Source: Alphaproteobacteria bacterium UBA1301
GTDB taxonomy: Bacteria > Pseudomonadota > Alphaproteobacteria > Micropepsales > Micropepsaceae
Length of the DNA stretch: 64,000 bases
NCBI GenBank assembly: GCA_002307725.1
Contig: DBUB01000010.1
Coordinates: 699,111 to 763,110, forward strand
Reading direction: 5' to 3'
Part shown: one piece after another, positions 18,259-26,150 of the stretch
Position numbering within the stretch: the first letter of the stretch is position 1
How the letters are laid out: every line of letters begins with the position of its first letter
Program-made: the position numbers and the translations under genes
The notes under the pieces: generated by a model
Databases searched by the model: none
What the model saw: only the letters and a program-made list of their open reading frames with translations
Told to the model about the DNA's origin: nothing

Positions 18259-20313
18259 CTACTTCGTCCACTTCGCCAGCCAGCCCAACACTTCGTCGTG
18301 CCATTGGACCGAGTTTTGCGGTTTCAGCACCCAGTGGTTCTCGTCCGGGAAGGTGAGGAACTTCGACGGAATGCCGCGGCGCTGGAGCAGGGTGAAGGCA
18401 CCGATGCCCTGGTCAATGCTGATGCGATAGTCGCGTCCGCTATGGACGATCAGCATCGGCTTCGACCAATCCTTGACGTGCGTGAACGGATTGAACGCTT
18501 CGTAATTCTCCGGCACGTCGTAAACCGTGCCGCCGCGTTCCCATTCGTCGAACCAGAGTTCTTCAGTCGTAAATCCCATCGACCGCGTATCGACTTCGCC
18601 GTCGTGGCTGACAAAACACTTGAACGGTGTATTCCAGGTTCCGGCGATCCAGTTGACCATGAAGCCGCCATACGACGCCCCCAGCGCGCACGCCTTATCG
18701 CCGTCGAGGAATTTGTATTTGCCGAGCGCGTAAGCCCAGCCTTTCTGCAAATCCTCAAGTGGGCGATCGCCCCAATGACGGCTGATGCTGTCTGTGAACT
18801 TTTGCCCGTAACCCGTTGATCCGTGGAAGTCGATCATGATCGCGGCATAACCGGCACCGGCATAGACCTGCGGGTTCCAGCGATAATGGAAGTCGTTCGC
18901 CATCGAGCCCTGCGGCCCGCCATGGATCAGGAATGCCACCGGATACTTCTTGCTGGGATCGAAATTCATCGGCTTGACGATGGTGCCGTAGACGGTTTCG
19001 CCGTTCCAGCCTTGGAACGAGAACTGCTCGGCCTTGCCCATCGCCACGCCCTTCAGCGCGGCGGCGTTGAGATTGGTGAGCTTGACCTCTTTGCTGCCAT
19101 AGGGCGCCGCATAGAGCTGGGCCGGTGCGAGAAGGTTATCCTCGGTGAACACGATCCCGTTCGGGCTCACATCGAAAGCGCCGACATGGCCGCGGCCGGT
19201 GAGGGCCGTGACTTTGCCGGTTACCGGATCGATCGAGAACACCCGGTGCTGGCCGATGTCATCAGTGGCAACAAGCAGGCGCTTGCCGTCGCGCGACCAT
19301 ACCGGCGCTTCCGCCGAGCGGTCCCAATCGGCCGCGATTTCGCGGGTCTCGCCGGTGGCGACATTCCTCAGCATCAGGCGGTAGCGGTCGGCCTCGAAGC
19401 CGGGGCGGGTCATGGCGGAATAGGCCAGCCATTTGCCGTCTGGCGAAAACGCAGGCGCGGCGTCCCAGGCCTTGTTGGCCTCGGTGAGGTTGGCGGGCGC
19501 CTTGGCGCCGTCCACTGGCACGGCGAAAAGGTCGAAATTGGTGCTCCAGGGCTCGGTCGTACCTGCCACACGTGCCGAGAAGACGACCGTGGTTCCGTCG
19601 GGCGAAATTGCGAAGTCGCCGTCGCCGCCAAAGGGCTTGGTCGGGCTGTCGCCGTCGAAGCCGTTCATCAGGGCCACCGGCGCGCCGTCGGCCACGCCCG
19701 CCGCGTTCAGTTTCACTGCGTAGAGGTGGTTGCGGGTGCCGTCGGCCCACGCATCCCAATGGCGGATGAACAGTTTGTCGTAGACCACGCCAGTGGCCTT
19801 GGCCTCGCTCGTTGCCTTCTTGCGCGCCACGGTGCAGGCGATGTCGGGGCAATCGGGGAACACGGCTTGGGCGATCACCAGAACCTTGCCGTCGGCCGAG
19901 AGCCGGAAGGCGCCGACGTCTAGCTCGGCATGCGTGACCTGCACCGCGGTCTCGCCCGTCACGTCGGTGCGGAAGACTTGATCGATGCCGCCGTTGCGGC
20001 CTGAGATGAAATAGATGCTGCCGTCCGGTGCCCAGCGCCCGCTGGCGGTACCGCCTTCGGAGATCTTCAGCCGCCGCGTGGCGTGGGTCTTGAGGTCCAC
20101 TAGCCACAGCGCATGCGCCGATTTGTTGGCGTCGTAATCGACCGTGCGCAGGTCGTAGAGGGCGTAGTGCCCATCGGGCGAAACCCGCGGATCGTCGACG
20201 CGATCGAGGGTGACCATCAGCTTGGCGGTAAACGGGGCGGCGGAGGCGGGAGTGAGGCAGGTTGCAGCAAGGCTGGCCGCAGCGAAAGCGGCGATACGCG
20301 TCAGGCGGGACAT
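18259..20313 (-). CDS. Secreted S9-family prolyl oligopeptidase-like peptidase
   Basis: A 684-residue serine peptidase of the acylaminoacyl/dipeptidyl-peptidase type. The N-terminal Sec signal (MSRLTRIAAFAAASLAATCL) ends near ASA. A beta-propeller of WD-like repeats (for example ISPDGTTVVFSARVAG) occupies about 25-400, then an alpha/beta-hydrolase domain. The catalytic triad is visible: Ser in ALGASYGGFMVN, Asp in HSGRDYRI and His in DENHWVL. It likely trims peptides in the periplasm. It is convergent with the ABC-F gene (9 bp between stops). Confidence 0.9.
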   Translation of the reverse strand: MSRLTRIAAFAAASLAATCLTPASAAPFTAKLMVTLDRVDDPRVSPDGHYALYDLRTVDYDANKSAHALWLVDLKTHATRRLKISEGGTASGRWAPDGSIYFISGRNGGIDQVFRTDVTGETAVQVTHAELDVGAFRLSADGKVLVIAQAVFPDCPDIACTVARKKATSEAKATGVVYDKLFIRHWDAWADGTRNHLYAVKLNAAGVADGAPVALMNGFDGDSPTKPFGGDGDFAISPDGTTVVFSARVAGTTEPWSTNFDLFAVPVDGAKAPANLTEANKAWDAAPAFSPDGKWLAYSAMTRPGFEADRYRLMLRNVATGETREIAADWDRSAEAPVWSRDGKRLLVATDDIGQHRVFSIDPVTGKVTALTGRGHVGAFDVSPNGIVFTEDNLLAPAQLYAAPYGSKEVKLTNLNAAALKGVAMGKAEQFSFQGWNGETVYGTIVKPMNFDPSKKYPVAFLIHGGPQGSMANDFHYRWNPQVYAGAGYAAIMIDFHGSTGYGQKFTDSISRHWGDRPLEDLQKGWAYALGKYKFLDGDKACALGASYGGFMVNWIAGTWNTPFKCFVSHDGEVDTRSMGFTTEELWFDEWERGGTVYDVPENYEAFNPFTHVKDWSKPMLIVHSGRDYRISIDQGIGAFTLLQRRGIPSKFLTFPDENHWVLKPQNSVQWHDEVLGWLAKWTK

Positions 20314-20407
20314 GTGCTAATCCGTAGTGGGCGACGGGGCCGGACCATATCCGTACGGAGCAGGTTGCGCGAGTGGGTCGTCATCGCCCATCTGAGTGAG
20401 GGAAAAA

Positions 20408-20635
20408 ATGCGTTCGATGCGGGTCTACAGCCGGAGGGTCTATCGCAACACGCTGGCGTTCGGCGTGGCGCTGGTTGCCGGAGCCGTGGTGCTATTGATT
20501 GCCGACATCTGGCTGCTCGCTTCGACGCCGGGCAGCTTGCGCACCATCCTCGGCTTGGTCGATGCCGCGATGTTCTTCTTCGGCGGCGCGTATGTGCTGG
20601 CCGCCTTCTACGGCTTGGCCAAGGCGAAAAAATAG
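20408..20635 (+). CDS. Small two-helix membrane protein
   Basis: A 75-residue protein with a basic start (MRSMRVYSRRVYR) and two hydrophobic segments, AFGVALVAGAVVLLIADIWL and an FFFGGAYVLAAFYGL stretch, ending in KAKK. Positive charges on both ends suggest a hairpin with both termini inside. The start is ATG at 20408, five bases after GAGGG. It is divergent from the S9 peptidase gene. I do not recognise a family. Confidence 0.65.
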   Translation: MRSMRVYSRRVYRNTLAFGVALVAGAVVLLIADIWLLASTPGSLRTILGLVDAAMFFFGGAYVLAAFYGLAKAKK

Positions 20636-20674
20636 CTATGCGGCTGGAGCGCCTGTCACCGTGTTCCGTCGAAC

Positions 20675-20881
20675 TTAGTCCGACAGGCAACGAACAATCA
20701 CAGGACGTTCTACAGGTTGAAGTTCGCGAGAGCGATCAATGCCAGTCTGCGGCATCCGACCGGTACCGTTACCGAGGAATCTCTCACCCGCGCTACGGGC
20801 CATTTGAAGCTGATCACGAAATGCTTGGGGCGCCCGACGCTCAAACTCAGCTAAGCGTTCGAATTCACTTTCAATTGGCAT
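20675..20881 (-). CDS. Small protein translationally coupled to the Clp-fold protease
   Basis: The start codon lies one base after the stop of the protease gene (TGA-G-ATG), and AGGGGGT sits five bases before it inside that gene's last codons. This coupling is the main support for a real gene. The 68-residue product is hydrophilic: an acidic helix-like start (MPIESEFERLAEFERRAPQ), then a Gly/Arg-rich middle and a C-terminus PVIVRCLSD. There is no signal peptide or membrane segment. I know no family for it. A partner, inhibitor or substrate of the protease is plausible but unproven. Confidence 0.6.
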   Translation of the reverse strand: MPIESEFERLAEFERRAPQAFRDQLQMARSAGERFLGNGTGRMPQTGIDRSRELQPVERPVIVRCLSD

Positions 20882-20882
20882 C

Positions 20883-21758
20883 TCATACCCCCTGGCTTAC
20901 GCGGCAGCTAAAAAGAAACCTATCAATCCGAGATCGTGCCAGGTACTCGGACAAGGTGTCGCTATAACGACGAACGGCTGTTTGCAGTTCCTTGTCTTCG
21001 CCAAAGTCGTCGATGTCGAGCCGGGCTTCCTTTAGTGTAGACATTCCAATCATTCTACCGTGTGAATGCCAGTAGTCATTGTCAGAAAGCAACCGTGCAA
21101 TTTCGGCAGCCCGCTCATGCTTCTCGTCGTCACTGACATCTTGCCCGACATTGTGCGTGCGATGAGTTTTCCAATCCTTAAATTTGTACTGCACAAGCCA
21201 TTTTTCCAATAGCGCCATGGATAGCTCTCGCGCCTGTTCGTAGAAGCGCAGCATGGCCATATCTTGCGAGAGAAGCCACTGAAACTCAACTGGTGTAATC
21301 GTGTTTTTTTGCGATTTTTCAATGAGTTGGTTGACTTTATCAAGGTGTCCAAGGGCGGGGACCAAGTACTTTCCCTCGCGGTCCAAAACCTGAGGGTCGA
21401 TCGGTCCCAAAGATGACGAGTAGTCCATGTAAATTGTATCGCCGGACATACAGAATATTGTACCGGCCGACATTGCAGCCACTGGCACTATAAAGTGAAC
21501 CAAATTGTAGTGGTGGCGTACAACCTCGACAAATTTTTCTACGACCTCCGCTTGCCCGCCGGGAGTGGTCAGGAGAATGGCTATTGCGTCCTTCTTCTCC
21601 GGACGGATCGCTAACTTCTCGACGATCTCGCGAAACCAGTTGAAGAGGTTCATGCGGATTTCGCCATTGAAGTAGAGAATGTCTGCGTCGAGCCGCGCTT
21701 CCAGCACGTCGCCAGATTCTTTGACTACTTGAAAGATCACGTCATCGTAGACGGCCAT
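20883..21758 (-). CDS. SDH/SppA-like Clp-fold serine protease
   Basis: A 291-residue protein of the serine dehydrogenase proteinase (ClpP/crotonase-fold) family. Visible are the LLTTPGGQAEVVEKF oxyanion-loop segment (about 62-76), the likely nucleophile Ser97 in VAAMSAGTIFCMSGD, and the family box SSLGPIDPQV (115-124). A helical C-terminal region of about 160 residues follows. No signal peptide or membrane helix is evident, so it is probably cytoplasmic. Base composition is visibly more AT-rich than the genes on either side, which points to transfer. It is coupled to a small downstream gene. The targets are unknown. Confidence 0.82.
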   Translation of the reverse strand: MAVYDDVIFQVVKESGDVLEARLDADILYFNGEIRMNLFNWFREIVEKLAIRPEKKDAIAILLTTPGGQAEVVEKFVEVVRHHYNLVHFIVPVAAMSAGTIFCMSGDTIYMDYSSSLGPIDPQVLDREGKYLVPALGHLDKVNQLIEKSQKNTITPVEFQWLLSQDMAMLRFYEQARELSMALLEKWLVQYKFKDWKTHRTHNVGQDVSDDEKHERAAEIARLLSDNDYWHSHGRMIGMSTLKEARLDIDDFGEDKELQTAVRRYSDTLSEYLARSRIDRFLFSCRVSQGV

Positions 21759-21986
21759 TTATTCCCCCAGACGACCTACGCGAGGGAAAAATAGGCCGAG
21801 TCGCAATAAATTTACCACTGGAGATTGTGCGCGCTTCTGAGTGGCGCCCAAAGGGTGCCAAAGTCACTTTGCACGGGATCGCGGAAGCCGGCGAAAGGAG
21901 CGCTACACCCCGTCAAAACATCGGAGGCTGCCCAACGGCACATGCCGCTAGCGTTCCGCCGCGAGCAACGAGGCAGGCACATCAAA

Positions 21987-22021
21987 CTGCCGGAACGAGG
22001 CTGTCGCCTCCGTCCCGGCAG
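21987..22021 (-). terminator. Terminator-like hairpin after the MarR gene
   Basis: On the minus strand CTGCCGG pairs with CCGGCAG and inner GAGGC with GCCTC, with two mismatched positions, around a four-base loop. It starts about 20 bp after the stop of the MarR gene and is followed by only TTTG, so it may be an incomplete or Rho-assisted terminator. Confidence 0.5.
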
Positions 22022-22039
22022 GCTGTAGGTAATTGGCGA

Positions 22040-22531
22040 TCAGCGCGCGAAGCGCTTGAGGCCTTCCACAAAGGCGGCAACTTCCGCCCTGGTGAACTTC
22101 TGGCTGATCCACTTTTCATGGTCGTGGATCGCTGTCTTGGCCTGGGCGAGGACCTTCTTGCCTTTGGCGGTGGCATTCAGTTCCTGACGGCGGCCGTCTT
22201 CGGCGGAGCGCTTGCGCACGATCAGGCCGCGCTCTTCGAGGCGGTCGACGATCGCCATCATCGAGGCGCGGTCCATGCCGAGATCGTTGGCGAGCGCGAT
22301 CTGCGAAACGCCAGCATTGGCTTCGATCAGCCAAAGCACGCTGGTCTGCTTTTGCGTGAGATCCAGCTTTTTCATGGCGGCTTCGAAGTTCCGGCGGACG
22401 GCGACATAGGCTGCCCGGATTTGGTATCCGATATTGTCGTCAAGTTTGTTGTGACGAAGGACTGCTTTTTCGGATTCTTGTGCCGGCGCAGACTTGCGCT
22501 CGCGCCGGGTCGAGGTGTGTTCCATAGGCAT
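22040..22531 (-). CDS. MarR-family transcriptional regulator
   Basis: A 163-residue winged-helix regulator. After a charged N-terminus (about 25 residues) comes IGYQIRAAYVAVRRNFEAAM, then the helix-turn-helix VSQIALANDLGMDRASMMAI and the wing VRKRSAEDGRRQELNATAKG, with the DxR pattern typical of MarR wings. MarR proteins form dimers that release DNA on binding small aromatic ligands. Upstream is a long gene-free stretch with which it may share control. A second in-frame ATG lies two codons downstream. The targets are unknown. Confidence 0.88.
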   Translation of the reverse strand: MPMEHTSTRRERKSAPAQESEKAVLRHNKLDDNIGYQIRAAYVAVRRNFEAAMKKLDLTQKQTSVLWLIEANAGVSQIALANDLGMDRASMMAIVDRLEERGLIVRKRSAEDGRRQELNATAKGKKVLAQAKTAIHDHEKWISQKFTRAEVAAFVEGLKRFAR

Positions 22532-22835
22532 ATTTGGGAAAATTCCTGCTGCGGTATTAATCGCTGCGCTAAACGTATCCGATGCCGATCAAAGCTGGCA
22601 ACAGCGTCACGCTTGCGAGGATTGGTTTGCTACGCGACATAACGCGGCGGTTCAACGCGACAGTTTCGCCAATGTTTCGAATGCGAACGGTGCGTGCAAC
22701 GCGTGTAACTGTCGGCAATGCATACCACTACGGGTAATGAGGTGCAGCGTTCGACGCCGCGCGAACAGGTGTTGCCGATGCGTTCAGTAATCGCGAAATT
22801 GCGACTTGGTCATGGTAACGTCTTGTCTCGGAGAT

Positions 22836-22864
22836 TTGACGTAAGTGTTTATAATACCTAATAA
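22836..22864 (+). promoter_or_regulatory. Candidate sigma-70 promoter
   Basis: TTGACG and TAATAA are separated by 17 bp, close to the housekeeping consensus. A GTG that opens a signal-peptide-like frame lies about 40 bp downstream. No transcript evidence is available from sequence alone. Confidence 0.4.
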
Positions 22865-22902
22865 AAACACCTCGTCTGCAGTCGCGAAAAGGGTTCGAAA
22901 AC

Positions 22903-23298
22903 GTGATCCAGAGGCGTTGTTTTTACCGTCGCACAGCACCTGTTTTGGCGTGCTGTGTCGCGGCTTTGGCGATGACGCAGGCGGCTTATGCAAGGCGTAT
23001 TGAACGTGTTTGACTCGGGCTATTGGGTTTATTCCATTTTGCTATGGTGCGTCTTCCTGTCGTGCCTGAACAAAACGGTGACACGGGTTTGTACGTCGGA
23101 ATTTTACTCGGTTGTCACATTTTGGCGGCCAAGAGATTCGCGCTGTCCAGCATGCGAGCAGGAGGTTTGCCTCGGCGCCCGCAGCAGGATCGCAGCCGCG
23201 ACCCGATGCGGTATCATTGGTGGTACCGGTTGTGCTGCCCCTGCGGCTGGGCTGCTCTGCTCGGGAATCGCTGGACAAAATCGCACCACCGTCTGTAA
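22903..23298 (+). pseudogene. Possible decayed exported-protein gene with an in-frame stop
   Basis: From GTG at 22903 the frame gives a good Sec signal peptide: a basic start (MIQRRCFYRR), a hydrophobic core (TAPVLACCVAALAM) and an AYA cleavage site. It then hits TGA at 23011 after 36 codons. The same frame continues without another stop to TAA at 23296-23298, but the continuation is Cys/Trp/Arg-rich and unlike a normal protein. Either the gene is dead or this is chance. A promoter-like pair lies upstream. No family is recognised. Confidence 0.25.
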
Positions 23299-23327
23299 AT
23301 CCGCATGATTATTTCACTGGATAAATT

Positions 23328-24728
23328 ATGAGCACCTATTCCGGCCGCGCGATCCTCAAAGGCGAAGCTCCGCAAGATGTAACCGTTACCGTTAAAGGGT
23401 GGGTGCGAACGCGGCGCGATTCCAAGGCGGGCATTTCTTTCCTGCAGATTTCCGATGGTTCATGTTTTCATCCGGTTCAGGTGGTGGTGCCGAACACTTT
23501 GGCGAACTACGCCGAAGAAGTGTTGAAACTCACCGCCGGTTGCGCCGTGGAGGCGCGCGGCAAGATTGTGCCGTCGCCGGCCAAAGGCCAGCCGTTCGAG
23601 ATGCAGGCGGAAAGCGTGACGGTGATCGGCTGGGTCGAAGACCCCGATCATTATCCGATTCAGCCCAAGGCGCATTCGGTCGAATACTTACGCGAAGTCG
23701 CCCACTTGCGCCCCCGCACCAACATCATCGGCGCCACGGCGCGCGTCCGTCACACTCTGGCGCAGGCGATCCACGGCTACTTCAACAAGGAAGGGTTCGT
23801 CTGGGTCAACACGCCGATCATCACTGCTTCTGACGCCGAGGGCGCCGGTGAGATGTTCCGCGTTTCGACGCTGGATTTGGCCAACCTGCCGCGCACCGGC
23901 GACGGCAAGATCGATTTTTCGAAAGATTTCTTCGGTAAGGAAGCCTTTCTGACAGTGTCGGGCCAGCTCAATGTCGAGACCTACTGTATGGCCTTGTCGA
24001 AGGTCTACACCTTCGGGCCGACCTTCCGGGCCGAGAATTCCAACACCTCGCGCCATCTTGCCGAGTTCTGGATGGTCGAGCCGGAAATCGCGTTTGCGAC
24101 GCTGAAGGACGATGCGGCGCTGGCCGAAGGTCTGCTCAAGCATGTCTTTAAGACGCTGCTCGACGAACGTGCTGACGATATTGCCTTCTTCGACGAGCGC
24201 GTCGAAAAGGGACTGACAAAGAAGCTAGAAGCCATCGTCGCTTCCGAATTTGTCCACATGGACTACACCGAGGCGGTGGCGATTCTCGAGAAGTCGGGCG
24301 CCAAATTCGAATATCCGGTGAGCTGGGGCACTGATCTACAAAGTGAGCACGAGCGCTATCTGACCGAAAAACACGTCGGCAAGCCGGTGATCCTGATGAA
24401 CTACCCGAAGGCGATCAAAGCCTTCTATATGCGCGTCAACGACGACGGCAAGACCGTTGCGGCGATGGACGTGCTGGCACCCGGCATCGGCGAAATTATC
24501 GGCGGCAGCCAGCGCGAAGAGCGGCTCGACATCCTTGATGCTCGTATGGATGAGACCGGGATTGTCAAAGAAGCTTACGATTGGTACCGCGATCTGCGCC
24601 GTTACGGCACCGTTCCGCACGCTGGTTTCGGTCTCGGCTTCGAGCGCACGCTGATCTACGCGACCGGCCTTTCCAATGTGCGCGATGCCATCCCGTTCCC
24701 GCGCACGCCGGGGAATGCGCGGTACTGA
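23328..24728 (+). CDS. asnS: Asparaginyl-tRNA synthetase
   Basis: A class IIb aminoacyl-tRNA synthetase that charges tRNA-Asn, 466 residues, normal length. The OB-fold anticodon-binding domain (about 1-115) includes VKGWVRTRRDSKAGISFLQI. The catalytic core has motif 2, TFRAENSNTSRHLAEFWMVE, and motif 3, GFGLGFERTLIYATGL. GGSQREERLD lies between them. The AsnRS-specific SNTSRHLAEFWMVEPE form separates it from AspRS. A terminator hairpin lies between it and the convergent dehydrogenase gene. Confidence 0.97.
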   Translation: MSTYSGRAILKGEAPQDVTVTVKGWVRTRRDSKAGISFLQISDGSCFHPVQVVVPNTLANYAEEVLKLTAGCAVEARGKIVPSPAKGQPFEMQAESVTVIGWVEDPDHYPIQPKAHSVEYLREVAHLRPRTNIIGATARVRHTLAQAIHGYFNKEGFVWVNTPIITASDAEGAGEMFRVSTLDLANLPRTGDGKIDFSKDFFGKEAFLTVSGQLNVETYCMALSKVYTFGPTFRAENSNTSRHLAEFWMVEPEIAFATLKDDAALAEGLLKHVFKTLLDERADDIAFFDERVEKGLTKKLEAIVASEFVHMDYTEAVAILEKSGAKFEYPVSWGTDLQSEHERYLTEKHVGKPVILMNYPKAIKAFYMRVNDDGKTVAAMDVLAPGIGEIIGGSQREERLDILDARMDETGIVKEAYDWYRDLRRYGTVPHAGFGLGFERTLIYATGLSNVRDAIPFPRTPGNARY

Positions 24729-24736
24729 AAAGGTAT

Positions 24737-24761
24737 GGGGAGACCGCTCGGCGATCTCCCC
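24737..24761 (-). terminator. Terminator hairpin between asnS and the dehydrogenase
   Basis: GGGGAGA pairs with TCTCCCC around an 11-base loop. Reading leftward it is followed by a TTTTC stretch, so it fits the dehydrogenase gene best; both convergent genes could use it. Confidence 0.6.
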
Positions 24762-24770
24762 AAAAGCGAC

Positions 24771-25952
24771 TTACGCGAAGGCCTTTTCGTAGATTTCCAC
24801 CGTTTCCTCGAACGACAGCTTGTAGCGGTCGAATTCGAACAGGCCGCCCATTGTTTCGTGGGCGTTCTTGGCCAACGTCGGCAGCTCCGCTTTGGTGATG
24901 CCGTAATCCGACATCTTGAGGCTATCGACACCGCAGGCCTTGCTCATCTTTTCGAGCGCGGTCAGGAAAGCCGCGGCGCGTTTGTCCTTCGGCAGCGCCT
25001 CGACGTTCTCGCCCATCGCCTTGGCCATGGCCTCATACAACTCGCCAGGAATCTTGCCCAGGAAGAAGCCGAAATAGGCGCGCGACAGCATGATCAGTCC
25101 GGCGCCGTGTTCGAGCTTGGGGTGCACGGCGCTCATGGCGTGTTCGAGCGAATGCTCCGATGTGCAGCACGAGGTGGTTTCGACCAGACCGGAGAGAGTG
25201 TTCGCCAACGCCACCTGTGCGCGTGCGTCCTTGTTGGAACCGTCCGCGACCGCCACCGGCAGCCAGCGCGCCAGTGTTGCGATGCTCTTGAGCGCGAACA
25301 GGTCGCTCATGGGATTGGCGCAGGTCGCAATGTATCCTTCGGCAGCATGAAAAAAGGCATCGAACCCCTGATAAGCGGTCAACGCCCGGGGGACCGACAT
25401 CATCAGATCGGGATCGACGATGGAGAGATACGGAAATGTATGCTTGTTGCCGAAACCGATCTTCTCGTTGGTTTGCTCCTTGGTGACCACCGTCCACGGA
25501 TCGGCTTCAGTGCCGGTGCCGGCGGTGGTCGTAATGGCGATGATCGGCAGCGCGCCTTCCATGACGGGCTTTCCGAGGCCACTGCCGCCGGCAACGTAAT
25601 CCCAATAATCGCCGGGATTCTTGGCCATCACGGCAATCGCCTTGGCGGCGTCGATGCTGCTGCCGCCGCCGAGGCCGACGACGAAGTCGCAATGCTGCGC
25701 CTGGGCGATCGCTGCCGCTTCCATGATGCTCGATTTGGTCGGATTGGGCTGGATCTTATCGTAGACGACGGTCTCAGCGCCATTCTGGTGCAGAAGGGCC
25801 TCCACGCGCGCCAGATAGCCGAGCTTGCGCATCGATGTGCCCGCCGAAATGACCACCAGAGCCGTCTTGCCGGGCAGTGGTACGCGTCCCAACTCGTCCA
25901 GGGCTCCCGATCCAAAGAAGATGTTGGTGGGCATGAAGTAATTGAAGGTCAT
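24771..25952 (-). CDS. Iron-containing alcohol dehydrogenase
   Basis: A 393-residue group III (Fe-type) alcohol dehydrogenase that interconverts alcohols and aldehydes with NAD(P). The nucleotide-binding motif is VGLGGGSSIDAAKA. Metal ligands lie in GFDAFFHAAEGYI (Asp and His) and in EHSLEHAMSAVHPKLEHGAG (two His). TTAGTGTEADPWTVVT is the family's central loop. The start is ATG at 25952, with TTTGGAG seven bases upstream, not the in-frame codon 39 residues earlier. It is divergent from the GH127 gene. The substrate is not known. Confidence 0.9.
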   Translation of the reverse strand: MTFNYFMPTNIFFGSGALDELGRVPLPGKTALVVISAGTSMRKLGYLARVEALLHQNGAETVVYDKIQPNPTKSSIMEAAAIAQAQHCDFVVGLGGGSSIDAAKAIAVMAKNPGDYWDYVAGGSGLGKPVMEGALPIIAITTTAGTGTEADPWTVVTKEQTNEKIGFGNKHTFPYLSIVDPDLMMSVPRALTAYQGFDAFFHAAEGYIATCANPMSDLFALKSIATLARWLPVAVADGSNKDARAQVALANTLSGLVETTSCCTSEHSLEHAMSAVHPKLEHGAGLIMLSRAYFGFFLGKIPGELYEAMAKAMGENVEALPKDKRAAAFLTALEKMSKACGVDSLKMSDYGITKAELPTLAKNAHETMGGLFEFDRYKLSFEETVEIYEKAFA

Positions 25953-26150
25953 GAGCAGACTCCAAAAAGCAGACGTAACGGTTTTTTCACGCTTTGCGCC
26001 TGGGCCGCATCCTAATCTCGGCCCGGGGGGCGGGAATGTGCGGTACTGACGCTGATATAAATCAGACATTTGGTTGCCGCGCTAGGGACGGCACGTTAGG
26101 CTGCCGGCAAAATGGGCCGGCTGCGACCGGCGATGCCTAGGAGAACTGTC

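Larger units (their letters stand above)
22532..23327. other. Gene-poor 800-bp stretch before asnS
   Basis: No intact gene is convincing here. The middle contains a promoter-like pair and a short reading frame with a signal peptide (listed separately). The remaining DNA has several short frames in all phases, none with a ribosome site, which suggests a decayed gene. The asnS start at the right end has only a weak GGATAA upstream. Confidence 0.45.

Noticed and set aside
23011..23013. Selenocysteine at the in-frame TGA
   Set aside because: No SECIS-like hairpin follows and the downstream frame is not protein-like, so a simple stop is the better reading.
22988..23308. 107-codon frame upstream of asnS
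   Set aside because: Its product has no coherent fold, no ribosome site, and overlaps a differently framed signal-peptide reading; kept only as part of a possible decayed gene.
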